NCBI RefSeq assembly: GCF_017814975.1
Contig: NZ_JAGIQA010000001.1
Span: 62,001-126,000, forward strand
Reading direction: 5' to 3'
DNA length: 64,000 nt
Source: Cupriavidus consociatus
Lineage (GTDB): Bacteria > Pseudomonadota > Gammaproteobacteria > Burkholderiales > Burkholderiaceae
A model generated the notes under the pieces. It was not told the DNA's origin, did no database searches, and was given only the letters and a program-made list of their open reading frames with translations. The translations under genes and the position numbers were made by a program. Positions 1-7,135 of the stretch are shown in pieces. How positions within the stretch are numbered: the stretch's first letter is position 1; each line of letters opens with the position of its first letter.

Positions 1-1
1 A

Positions 2-229
2 TTCCGGCTCGATTCCAGCATGGGGCTGGCGTCGCTGGTCGGCATCGTGTTCGGCGTGGTGGTCTACCTGATCAATTTCTATGTGTTCGGCCGCTATTTC
101 AACTGGTTCGACGAGGCGCGCGGGTGGGAAAGCCTGTTCGCCCACGCACTGTTCGGGCTGGTCGCGGCGGATGTGTACGTCAATCTCGAGCGGCGCCGCG
201 GCGACACCGCCGGCCCGCAGCAGGCCTGA
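2..229 (+). CDS. C-terminal part of a small membrane protein (5' end outside window)
   Basis: The frame is open from the first complete codon at base 2, so the ATG at 20 is probably internal and the gene starts upstream of the window. The visible 75 residues hold a hydrophobic helix (GIVFGVVVYLINFYVF), a short loop with FNWFDEARGW, a second hydrophobic stretch (LFAHALFGLVAADVYVNL) and a charged tail ending at TGA 227-229. This looks like two membrane helices with a cytoplasmic tail. I do not recognise the family. Coding by frame and hydrophobic pattern is convincing; the function is unknown. Confidence 0.6.
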   Translation, partial: FRLDSSMGLASLVGIVFGVVVYLINFYVFGRYFNWFDEARGWESLFAHALFGLVAADVYVNLERRRGDTAGPQQA

Positions 230-393
230 GAAGGCCTGTCTGGTGCCGATGCGCCGGCCGTCTCCAACCGGCCGGCGCCTTCAGCTAGCCCATCTGGTTG
301 ATATGACGTTTGGCGCCCCCGCACTACGCTAGAGGCAAACGACCATAGCGGCCGCCGCCAACGTGCCTTGTGGACGGCCACACCGGAGTGCCC

Positions 394-1152
394 ATGCGGG
401 TCGCAATCGTCAGTACCGAGACAACCGGGCTCACGCCAGTGGACGAGCCTGTCAGCATCGGCCTGCTGCTTGTCGAAGTAGCGCCGAGGGCGGGCAGTCT
501 CGTGCGCGAAATCACTGACTACTACGGTTCGCAGGAGCCCACCGTGCCGATCAGCGAGGCTGCTACCGGCATGCATGGCCTGACCGCAGAGATGTTGCGC
601 GGGCAGCGTTTCGATGTCGGCGCAATTCGTGCCATCGTCGAGGATGCCGACGTGCTGGTCGCCCATGGGGCCGAGTTCAATGTCCGCATGCTGGAAAAAG
701 TGGTCCCCGAGATACAGCGCAAGCACTGGCGCTGCTCGGTGCGCCAGGTGCGCTGGTCCCAATATTTCCATGCACCCAACCACAAGCTCGATACGCTGTG
801 CGAACACCTGCGCATTTTCCGGCCCCGGCCGCAGATCGCGCTGGACGATTGCCTGGCGCTGTCCAAGCTCCTGTTCCAGCAGATGGGGGCGGTAGGCCAG
901 GCCACGCCGATGGGCTTCCTGCTGGCCCAGCCGGACTATGTGCCGCGGACTGCCGTGCAGGGCGCGGCGGCGTTCCCGGCTAATGTGGCGCCGCCAGCGC
1001 CCGTAACGCCACCACGAGACGGTGGTCCTGGCTGGCTGCCGCAGGTCGACCAGCAACACGACGGTGCCAGCCGCGGCCTCGTGCTGGCCGCCGTGCTGCT
1101 GGTGCTGACCGCGGCCGCGCTGCTCTGGCCCGACATGATGCCGCGGTGGTGA
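394..1152 (+). CDS. Membrane-anchored DEDDh exonuclease-like protein with degenerate active site
   Basis: This 252-residue protein has an N-terminal RNase-T/DnaQ-type fold (about residues 1-165), a Pro-rich linker and a C-terminal hydrophobic helix (about 228-245), suggesting a tail-anchored cytoplasmic domain. The Exo I motif reads VSTETTG, so the first catalytic Asp is Ser7 while Glu9 is kept. The Exo II motif reads HGAEFNVRML, with Asn96 where Asp is usual. The Exo III motif reads RPQIALDD, with Gln147 where the general-base His sits, although Asp152 is present. Three of the five DEDDh residues therefore appear lost. I chose ATG 394 because GGAG lies five bases upstream; the GTG at 370 lacks a site. 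A binding or scaffold role is possible. Nuclease activity is doubtful. Confidence 0.75.
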   Translation: MRVAIVSTETTGLTPVDEPVSIGLLLVEVAPRAGSLVREITDYYGSQEPTVPISEAATGMHGLTAEMLRGQRFDVGAIRAIVEDADVLVAHGAEFNVRMLEKVVPEIQRKHWRCSVRQVRWSQYFHAPNHKLDTLCEHLRIFRPRPQIALDDCLALSKLLFQQMGAVGQATPMGFLLAQPDYVPRTAVQGAAAFPANVAPPAPVTPPRDGGPGWLPQVDQQHDGASRGLVLAAVLLVLTAAALLWPDMMPRW

Positions 1153-1188
1153 GCTGGCCCGACGCAGTCAGGCAGCATGGGCGGGCAG

Positions 1189-1225
1189 AAAAGAAAAACG
1201 GCCCGGACATCGCTGTCCAGGCCGT
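1189..1225 (-). terminator. Intrinsic terminator of tRNA-Pro
   Basis: Read on the minus strand, an ACGGCC-x-GGACA stem (12 positions, one mismatch) closes a GCGA-type loop and is followed by TTTTTCTTTT. It lies 24 bases beyond the tRNA 3' end, as expected for a monocistronic tRNA. It also sits 3' of the exonuclease-like gene on the other strand. Confidence 0.8.
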
Positions 1226-1249
1226 GTTCCTTGAAGCCAAACTTAAAAC

Positions 1250-1326
1250 TGGTCGGGGCGACATGATTCGAACATGCGACCCTCTGATCCCAAATCAGAT
1301 GCGCTACCAGGCTGCGCTACGCCCCG
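1250..1326 (-). tRNA. tRNA-Pro (anticodon TGG)
   Basis: The 77-nt cloverleaf on the minus strand has acceptor arms CGGGGC/GCCCCG, a D-arm with AGCGCAGCCTGGTAGC, an anticodon stem-loop CTGATTTGGGATCAG giving anticodon TGG, and a T-arm with GTTCGAATC. The CCA is encoded. A sigma-70-like promoter lies upstream and a strong terminator downstream, so it is a single-gene transcription unit. Confidence 0.95.
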
Positions 1327-1335
1327 AAGCCGGCG

Positions 1336-1365
1336 ATTGTAGCGCGTACTGGCGGGGCCGGTCAA
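1336..1365 (-). promoter_or_regulatory. Sigma-70 promoter of tRNA-Pro
   Basis: On the minus strand a -35 box TTGACC (1365-1360) and a -10 box TACAAT (1341-1336) are 18 bases apart. The predicted start is a few bases before the tRNA 5' end at 1326. Confidence 0.75.
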
Positions 1366-1442
1366 TCTGGCGAGCGCGGCACATGGCGGCGCGCGTGCGG
1401 TCCACGGGCACGCTCCCCCTTTTGGCGGGGGGGCACTTTGGC

Positions 1443-1470
1443 TTGACTTGGGTTTGCGCGCTGCGATAAT
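1443..1470 (+). promoter_or_regulatory. Candidate sigma-70 promoter for the diguanylate cyclase gene
   Basis: TTGACT at 1443-1448 and GATAAT at 1465-1470 are separated by 16 bases. This is the best plus-strand promoter in the gap before the GGDEF gene. It is assigned by pattern only. Confidence 0.5.
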
Positions 1471-1735
1471 CCGCACACCGCTTTAGTCCGACCGGCGTGA
1501 TGTTGGGAATGCTGGTTTGCAGATTCCTTCCGGACTGGCCTGATCACCATAACAAGAACGGCGCTCCCTGTCCTGGCGAGCGCCTCGGCGCGTTGGTTTT
1601 GCCGGTGGCAATGCCACGGCGGCCCGACACAGGGTATGCGGCAATCGATGACAACGGTCCGGCACAGGACCGGCATAAGAAGGGTAAAGGCGGCGCCTGG
1701 CGGGGCACCGTTTGTCGCCTTGGACGGGAATGAAG

Positions 1736-2983
1736 ATGTTTCAGTCGCATATTGTGGTGCTCATCGCAGGGCTTTTTGCCTTGCAGATGGCGGTGGTTTG
1801 CGTCGTATTGCGTCGATCCGCGGGCATGGGCCGCAGTGGCCTGACGTCGTGGGCGCTGGGCAATGTCGCCGCGGCAATCGCCTCGGTGCTGGCTGCGGTG
1901 CAGGACGCGCGCCCCGCGTGGCTGGTGCCGGACGCAACCGATCTCGCGTTGCTGGCTGCGCTCGCCTTGATGGCGATCGGTGCCCGTCATTTTGCCGGCC
2001 GCTCCGGCAAGAGCGGCTTGCTGCTGGGGACCTGCCTGGCTGGCGCGGTCGGCGTGGCATGGCAGGTCGTGGCACCCGGCATTCCCGAGGCGCCGCTGGC
2101 AGGGCTGCAGATGGCGCCGCTGCTGACGGCATGCCATATCGGCTTGCTGCTCGATGTGGCCCGCAGCATCAGCCCATCGGCGCGCACCTCCCGCGGCATC
2201 GGGCGCCTGGCCGCCGCTTCGCTGGTGCTGATCGCCGTTGCCGTGGCCGCGACCAACGCCTGGACCATGGCCTTGCCGGTTGCCGCGCTGGTGCAGGACG
2301 GGGCCTGGCCGCGGCCATTGCCCTGGGACGGCGAACTGGCCATGCTCAACGTCTTCACGCTGGTCGGTCTCTCTGTCAGCTTTGCGTTGATGGCGCACGA
2401 CCGGCTCCGGCGCATGCTGGAGCGGCGCGCGCGGCATGACGACCTGACCGACGTGCTGTTGCGCAGCGCCTTCTGGGAAGCGCTCGAACAAGCCTGCCTG
2501 CAGGCCGAGCGCCAGCGCAAGACGTTGACCGTGGCCTTTGTGGACCTGGACCACTTCAAGGCGATCAACGATGTCTATGGCCACCTGGCGGGCGACAGCG
2601 TGCTGCGGCACTTCGCCGGGCTGCTGCGGCGTACCAGCGGCCCGCACGACGTACTCGGACGACTGGGCGGCGAAGAATTTGCCATCGTCATGCCCGATAC
2701 CGGGATGGAAAATGGCCGGCTGGCCTGCATGCGGCTGGCGACCGCCGTGCGCGCGAGCCCTTGTCCTTCCGAGCCCGATGCAATTGCCTACACGGTAAGC
2801 ATCGGTCTGGCCACGCGCAACCCCGGGGAGGGCGCCGACGCGCTGATGCGCCGCGCCGACCGCGCCCTGTATGACGCCAAGCTCAAAGGCCGCAACGGTG
2901 TATCGATGAACCCGGTTGCCGGCAATCATGCGCCGGCGGCCGGCCGCTACGTCACCCGCGAGAACGAGCGCCTGGCATCCTGA
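1736..2983 (+). CDS. Membrane diguanylate cyclase (GGDEF domain)
   Basis: The protein makes cyclic di-GMP from two GTP. Its 415 residues comprise an N-terminal block of about six hydrophobic segments (residues 1-225), a short charged linker (HDRLRRMLERRARHDDLTD) and a C-terminal GGDEF domain. The domain shows DLDHFKAIND for metal and GTP binding and an intact active loop GGEEF at 311-315, so it should be active. The inhibitory I-site RxxD expected just before the loop is absent (GPHD), implying no classical product inhibition. There is no EAL domain. ATG 1736 is chosen because GGGA lies six bases upstream; ATG 1730 and TTG 1712 are less well placed. The membrane part is an unclassified sensor. 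Confidence 0.88.
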   Translation: MFQSHIVVLIAGLFALQMAVVCVVLRRSAGMGRSGLTSWALGNVAAAIASVLAAVQDARPAWLVPDATDLALLAALALMAIGARHFAGRSGKSGLLLGTCLAGAVGVAWQVVAPGIPEAPLAGLQMAPLLTACHIGLLLDVARSISPSARTSRGIGRLAAASLVLIAVAVAATNAWTMALPVAALVQDGAWPRPLPWDGELAMLNVFTLVGLSVSFALMAHDRLRRMLERRARHDDLTDVLLRSAFWEALEQACLQAERQRKTLTVAFVDLDHFKAINDVYGHLAGDSVLRHFAGLLRRTSGPHDVLGRLGGEEFAIVMPDTGMENGRLACMRLATAVRASPCPSEPDAIAYTVSIGLATRNPGEGADALMRRADRALYDAKLKGRNGVSMNPVAGNHAPAAGRYVTRENERLAS

Positions 2984-3034
2984 ACGCCGCCGATCCGCAC
3001 TGCGGGCCGGCGCTGCGGTAGAATGCACGCCTTT

Positions 3035-3111
3035 GCGTCCTTAGCTCAGTTGGATAGAGCACTCGCCTTCTAAGCGAGCGGTCAGAGGTTCGAGTCCTCT
3101 AGGACGCGCCA
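3035..3111 (+). tRNA. tRNA-Arg (anticodon TCT)
   Basis: The 77-nt cloverleaf has acceptor GCGTCCT/AGGACGC, an anticodon arm CTCGCCTTCTAAGCGAG giving anticodon TCT, a T-arm GAGGTTCGAGTCCTC and an encoded CCA at 3109-3111. A TAGAAT -10-like box lies at 3019-3024. The 3' half overlaps the end of a small minus-strand ORF, an arrangement often seen where an element has integrated into a tRNA gene. Confidence 0.96.
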
Positions 3112-3402
3112 GTCAAGGGTTTGCGAATAGTTTGCAGCTAACTCATAGGCAGAGATCCTGGCATGCAGTGCTTTTCGATACTGTCTCTCAACCGCCAGGG
3201 TACGGCACATCAGAATCAAAAACCACGTAGGCTGCTCCATCGGGAATTGCCTGGCTTTTACAGCTCGCATGTGCCTGATTTGTGCGCGAATCTCCTCGCG
3301 TAGTCTACGGATACGGTCATCCACCGGGGTGATCTCCCGTTCTATCATGGCATCCCGCCGCTCTCTTGCCCGGTCCTCTGCGGTGTAGAACATTCCGTCC
3401 AT
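3082..3402 (-). CDS. Orphan small protein abutting tRNA-Arg
   Basis: This 106-residue hypothetical protein is highly charged and probably helical, with an Arg/Glu-rich N-terminal half (TAEDRARERRDAMIERE, DDRIRRLREEIRAQIRH) and a more mixed C-terminal half. ATG 3402 is preferred over the longer ORF start because AGGAG lies seven bases upstream. The stop falls inside the tRNA-Arg gene, so its last ten codons are antisense to the tRNA 3' half. It has no operon partner, and the surrounding 700 bp look less GC-rich than the neighbours. I do not recognise the family. It may be a leftover of an integrated element; the ribosome site argues that it is or was a real gene. Confidence 0.5.
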   Translation of the reverse strand: MDGMFYTAEDRARERRDAMIEREITPVDDRIRRLREEIRAQIRHMRAVKARQFPMEQPTWFLILMCRTLAVERQYRKALHARISAYELAANYSQTLDWRVLEDSNL

Positions 3403-3815
3403 CGCGCTGCTCCTGTAGGTGACTGCATGGTGAACTGCATCATCCATTCCCGAAGTAGCCGAGAGTCGCAAGCACCGCAACGCCCGCAGCACATCTTCAT
3501 CAGACCACCTTGCAGCCGAGGCTGCATACCGTCGCCGCTATCCGTTGCGCGCGGGAACGTTCATGCCGAACTTGCCACCGACGCGCGAGAGAGCAGTAGG
3601 AAACGGAACCGTTGTGCGGTTTCTACATGGCCGCCAGAGGCAGCATATTGGGTCATTGATGATCGTAAGAAGGCATTCCAACGCCACACCGGGATCCTGA
3701 CGCCACCATTTCGCTTGGCTGTTTGAGGAACTGTCGCGGGCCTGCTTGCTGGTCGCTTTTGAAAACGGGATGAAAAGCGGATATCCTCACCGCTGTTCCG
3801 ATACCCTTATCCATC
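3403..3815. other. Gene-poor segment between orphan ORF and cus operon
   Basis: This 413-bp stretch has short ORFs on both strands (for example 3427-3726 plus), but none has a ribosome site or recognisable protein features. It contains the inverted repeat at 3755-3780 just before cusD. I see no transposase, integrase or repeat of the tRNA-Arg 3' end here. Confidence 0.4.
3755..3780. repeat. Inverted repeat upstream of the cus operon
   Basis: CGCTTTT (3755-3761) and AAAAGCG (3774-3780) form a perfect 7-bp inverted repeat with a 12-bp spacer, 36 bp before the cusD start. It could be an operator for a copper-responsive regulator. It does not match the classical CusR/CopR copper box closely, so the assignment is tentative. 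Confidence 0.35.
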
Positions 3816-4244
3816 GTGCGATACCTGGTCCGCCGGCATTCATGGTTTGCCGGCCTGCTTCTGGCAGTGTTCCTGTCAGTCCAGCTGGCAACGGCCGCCT
3901 ATGCCTGCATGGCAGGCACGCGGGCGCTCGAGGACACATCGCAGCAGCTAACGATGGCGGGAATGGAAGGGATGGGGCGCTGTCCCGACATGGCCAGCAC
4001 GCCCGACCAGGACGCCAGGCAATTCAATGGCGAGAAGGCGCTTTGCATGGGCCACTGCCAGGCCGATACCAAGCACGCCGATCACCCTGCACCGCAGGTT
4101 CCTGCGTTCATCCCGGTTCTTGTCAATATCGTCGTCGAGCCACCCGTGGAGCTGCCGGCGCCGCTTCTCGCCATGCGCGCCAATGCGCAGCCGCGCGCTC
4201 CACCACCGCCGCACGCCATACTTCACTGCTGTTTCCGCACCTAG
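3816..4244 (+). CDS. cusD: Small exported CusD/SilD-like protein of the copper/silver operon
   Basis: This 142-residue protein has an N-terminal signal-like helix (FAGLLLAVFLSVQLATAAYA), a Met/Cys/His-containing middle (GMEGMGRCPDM, CMGHCQAD) and a Pro-rich tail ending in HCCFRT. Its place at the head of cusCBAF matches the small leading gene described for Cupriavidus cus/sil clusters. A role in periplasmic metal binding is inferred from composition. The start is a GTG without a clear ribosome site, so the N-terminus is uncertain. It is separated from cusC by 72 bp that contain a perfect 22-bp palindrome. Confidence 0.6.
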   Translation: MRYLVRRHSWFAGLLLAVFLSVQLATAAYACMAGTRALEDTSQQLTMAGMEGMGRCPDMASTPDQDARQFNGEKALCMGHCQADTKHADHPAPQVPAFIPVLVNIVVEPPVELPAPLLAMRANAQPRAPPPPHAILHCCFRT

Positions 4245-4270
4245 CCTCCGCAGCCACGCCACTTTCTTGT

Positions 4271-4292
4271 CGCTCCCGCGATCGCGGGAGCG
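4271..4292. repeat. Perfect 22-bp palindrome between cusD and cusC
   Basis: CGCTCCCGC-GATC-GCGGGAGCG is self-complementary over its full 22 bp. In RNA it makes a 9-bp GC-rich stem with a GATC loop, ending 24 bases before the cusC ATG. There is no T-run, so it is not a standard terminator. It could slow RNA decay, set a processing end, or bind a dimeric regulator. Confidence 0.7.
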
Positions 4293-4316
4293 GTGGTCGT
4301 CGCTTACGGAGGCTTT

Positions 4317-5618
4317 ATGTCGTTGCCGCCTTGCCTGAGGTGGACGCTGCAATGCGCGTCCACCCTTGGCATGTTGATGTCGCTTGCCGCGCCATTGCAT
4401 GCCGCCCCTGCCTTGTCCATTGAAGAAGCCGCTACACTCGCCACGGCGCGCGCCCGCGATGCCGAGAACACGCACGGTGCCGTCGAATCTGCCGTGCAGA
4501 TGGCCGTCGCGGCCGGCAAGTTGCCCGATCCGGTACTGAAATTCGGCCTGAACAACGTCCCGACAGATGGTCCGGACAAGTTTTCGCTGAGCCGCGACTC
4601 GATGACCATGCGCTCCATCAGCGTCATGCAGGAGTTCACCCGCGCCGATAAGCGCCGCGCGCGCATCGCCCGCTTCGAGGCCGAGGCCGCATCGGCCGAT
4701 GCCCAGCGCGTGCTTGGCGTGACCAATGTCCAGCGCAACGCCGTTGCGGCCTGGATCGACCGCTGGTACGCCGAGCAGGCTGCCACCTTGCTCGGCCATC
4801 ACAGTCATCCCCTGGCCCTGACGCTCGAAGCGGCGAACGCAGCCTATCGCGGTGGGCGAGGCACGCGCGCGGACGTGCTTTCGGCCCAGCTCGAAATCCA
4901 GAAGCTGCGTGACCGCGAGAGCGAGAACCAGGCCGCGCTCGACGCCGCCAACGTCAATCTCTCGCGCTGGATCGGCGCCGATGCCGCGCGGGCATTGGGG
5001 GCACCCCCGGCGTTGTCGGTGCCGGACCGCGTTCAGCAACTTGTCGGCACCCGTTACGACGGCGTGCCGGAAATCGCCGCCGCCCGGCGCGAGGTCACGC
5101 TCGCGGAGAGCGAGGTGCGCATGGCCGATGAAGCGCGCAGGCAGGATGTCACGGTCGAGCTGATGTACAGCCAGCGCGGGTCGGCCTATTCGAACATGGC
5201 TTCGGTCAACGTGAGCTTTCCGCTGCCGTGGGACCGCGCCAACCGGCAGGACCGCGAAGTGGCCGCGCGGCTGGCGCAGGCCGACGCGGCGCGCGCCAAG
5301 GCGGAAGTCGTCCAGCGCAATACCGATGCGCTGGTAGGTGCGCGCGTGGCGGAACTGCGGCGCAACCTGGAACGCCTCAAGCGCTATGACGAGGCCACCT
5401 TGCCATTGGCCAATGCCCAGGCCGAAGCCGCGCTGACGGCCTATCGCGCCAATACCGGGTCGTTGCTTGCCGTCGCGGAAGCCAACCATCGGGCCATCGA
5501 CACCGCGCTGCAGCGAGTGGCCCTCGAGCAGCGTACGGCCAAAATCTGGGCCGACCTGACCTACCTGGTGCCGTTGCCGACCGCGCAAACGGTATCGACC
5601 AACAAGGACTCCAGATGA
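4317..5618 (+). CDS. cusC: Outer-membrane factor of heavy-metal efflux (CusC-like, TolC family)
   Basis: The 433-residue protein is the outer-membrane channel of a tripartite Cu(I)/Ag(I) exporter. It has a signal peptide ending near LAAPLHA and two OEP repeats rich in amphipathic coiled-coil helices (RDRESENQAALDAANVNLSR; RVAELRRNLERLKRY), as expected for the TolC alpha-barrel. I see no lipobox cysteine. ATG 4317 is chosen because GGAGG lies five bases upstream; the earlier GTG at 4293 has none. Its stop overlaps the cusB start by 4 bp, so translation is probably coupled. Confidence 0.85.
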   Translation: MSLPPCLRWTLQCASTLGMLMSLAAPLHAAPALSIEEAATLATARARDAENTHGAVESAVQMAVAAGKLPDPVLKFGLNNVPTDGPDKFSLSRDSMTMRSISVMQEFTRADKRRARIARFEAEAASADAQRVLGVTNVQRNAVAAWIDRWYAEQAATLLGHHSHPLALTLEAANAAYRGGRGTRADVLSAQLEIQKLRDRESENQAALDAANVNLSRWIGADAARALGAPPALSVPDRVQQLVGTRYDGVPEIAAARREVTLAESEVRMADEARRQDVTVELMYSQRGSAYSNMASVNVSFPLPWDRANRQDREVAARLAQADAARAKAEVVQRNTDALVGARVAELRRNLERLKRYDEATLPLANAQAEAALTAYRANTGSLLAVAEANHRAIDTALQRVALEQRTAKIWADLTYLVPLPTAQTVSTNKDSR

Positions 5619-7135
5619 ACTCCCGACTCAAGATCGCAGCGGCGTGCCTGGTCATGGTCGGCGCGGCGGGCTATGCCGGCTACCGCCTGGGCGCCTCGCA
5701 GCCGATGACGGCATCGCCGCAAGCCGAAACGGCGGCCAAGGCCGGCAATATCGATCCGCAAACCGGTAGAAGGGTCCTGTACTGGCATGACCCGATGGTG
5801 CCGGGCCAGCGCTTCGACAAGCCCGGCAAATCTCCGTTCATGGACATGCAACTGGTGCCCGTCTATGCCGACGGCGACGGCGGTAGCCATAGCGGCGTCA
5901 CGATCGACAGCCGCGTGGCCCAGAACCTGGGTATCCGCACTGCAGAAGTAAAGGCCGGGCGCATCGGCGCCGTGCTGGAAGCACCCGGGAGCGTATCGAT
6001 CGATGAGCGCAGCATCCGGGTGATCCAGGCACGCACGACAGGCTTCGTGCAGCATGTCGGCGTACGCGCGACGCTGGATCCGGTGCGGCGCGGCCAGACC
6101 CTCGTCAGCCTGTATTCGCCGGACTGGGTGGCGGCGCAGGAGGAGTATCTGGCGGTATCGCGCCTGCCATCAGCCGTGCAGGGTGAACTTGCCGGTGCGG
6201 CAAGAGCGCGCATGCTGCAGGCGGGCATGACACCGGCACAGGCCGATGCCGTGGCCCGTTCGGGCAAGGTGCAGCCGGCGCAGGGCATACCCAGTCCGCT
6301 CGATGGCGTCGTGACCGAGATCGCCGTGCGCGAGGGCATGACGGTGTCGCCCGGCATGACGCTTTTCCGTCTGGCCGATCTCAGCCAGGTGTGGGTGATC
6401 GCGGAGGTGCCCGAAGCACAGTCGCGGCATGTCGTGCCCGGCGTGGCCGTCGCGGTGTCGACACCTGCCGCGCCGGAGCCGGTGGCCGGAAAGGTCGATG
6501 CCATCCTGCCCGACGTCAATGCCGCCACGCGCACCATCAAAGTCCGCATCGTCCTGCCCAACAAGGAGCGCCGGCTGGTGCCGGGCATGTTCGCCAGTGT
6601 CCGTTTCGACAGCGCGGATCGCCAGGACGTGCTGCAGATTCCGTCCGAAGCCGTGATCCATGCAGGCCAGCGCAGTATGGTCATGGTCGACGCGGGACCA
6701 CAGGGCTATGTACCCACGGAGGTCCGCACCGGTCGCGAATCCGGCGGCATGGTCGAGGTCATTGCGGGGCTGCGTGCCGGACAGCGGGTCGTGGCCTCGG
6801 GCCAGTTCCTGATCGACTCGGATGCCAGCCTGCGCGGCACGCTGGGGCGTATGACACCAGCCAGCGATGCATCGGCGCCTGTCGCCGCCGCAACGGAGCA
6901 CGAGGGCACGGGCCGCATCGAGTCGGTGAACGCGGACGGACTGACCATCTCCCATGGGCCGGTTTCCTCGGCGCAATGGGGCGCGATGACGATGGACTTC
7001 GCAACGCAGGATGCGTCGTTGCTCAAGGGGCTGAAGCCGGGCGACCATATCCGCTTCCATTTCCGCCTGGACCAGGATGGCGTGGCGACGCTATCAGGCG
7101 TGGAGCCGGCAGCCACAGACGGAGGCAAGCGATGA
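5615..7135 (+). CDS. cusB: Periplasmic adaptor with metal-binding head and CusF-like tail (CusB/SilB)
   Basis: This 506-residue membrane-fusion protein links the inner-membrane pump to the outer-membrane channel. After an N-terminal membrane anchor (residues 1-25) comes a heavy-metal-binding domain (about 48-80; YWHDPMVPG and [10 protein letters not shown]). The usual barrel-sandwich, hairpin and beta-barrel domains follow (about 90-410). A C-terminal CusF-like domain (about 431-500) carries His447, Trp455, Met458 and Met460, the complete CusF ligand set. Such a C-terminal extension is known for SilB-type adaptors. It overlaps cusC and cusA by 4 bp each. Confidence 0.9.
   Translation: MNSRLKIAAACLVMVGAAGYAGYRLGASQPMTASPQAETAAKAGNIDPQTGRRVLYWHDPMVPGQRFDKPGKSPFMDMQLVPVYADGDGGSHSGVTIDSRVAQNLGIRTAEVKAGRIGAVLEAPGSVSIDERSIRVIQARTTGFVQHVGVRATLDPVRRGQTLVSLYSPDWVAAQEEYLAVSRLPSAVQGELAGAARARMLQAGMTPAQADAVARSGKVQPAQGIPSPLDGVVTEIAVREGMTVSPGMTLFRLADLSQVWVIAEVPEAQSRHVVPGVAVAVSTPAAPEPVAGKVDAILPDVNAATRTIKVRIVLPNKERRLVPGMFASVRFDSADRQDVLQIPSEAVIHAGQRSMVMVDAGPQGYVPTEVRTGRESGGMVEVIAGLRAGQRVVASGQFLIDSDASLRGTLGRMTPASDASAPVAAATEHEGTGRIESVNADGLTISHGPVSSAQWGAMTMDFATQDASLLKGLKPGDHIRFHFRLDQDGVATLSGVEPAATDGGKR

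Larger units (their letters stand above)
1327..1735. other. Intergenic region and long leader of the diguanylate cyclase gene
   Basis: This 409-bp gap holds the tRNA-Pro promoter on the minus strand and a plus-strand promoter at 1443-1470. Transcription from the latter would give a leader of roughly 255 nt before the GGDEF gene. The leader contains several GC-rich inverted repeats, such as GGCGCTCC/GGCGAGCGCC near 1560-1585 and TGCCGGTGGCA near 1602. I recognise no known riboswitch and see no small ORF with a convincing start. Confidence 0.45.

Noticed and set aside
1544-3028. A 494-codon minus-strand frame opposite the diguanylate cyclase
   Set aside because: The GGDEF protein on the plus strand explains the region; the antisense frame is His/Gln/Arg-rich shadow.
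3427-3726. A 99-codon plus-strand ORF next to tRNA-Arg
   Set aside because: No ribosome site, no recognisable features and atypical composition; left as intergenic.
6391-7131. Long upstream extension of the cusA frame
   Set aside because: It overlaps most of cusB and is Arg-rich; family length and the ATGA overlap fix the start at 7132.
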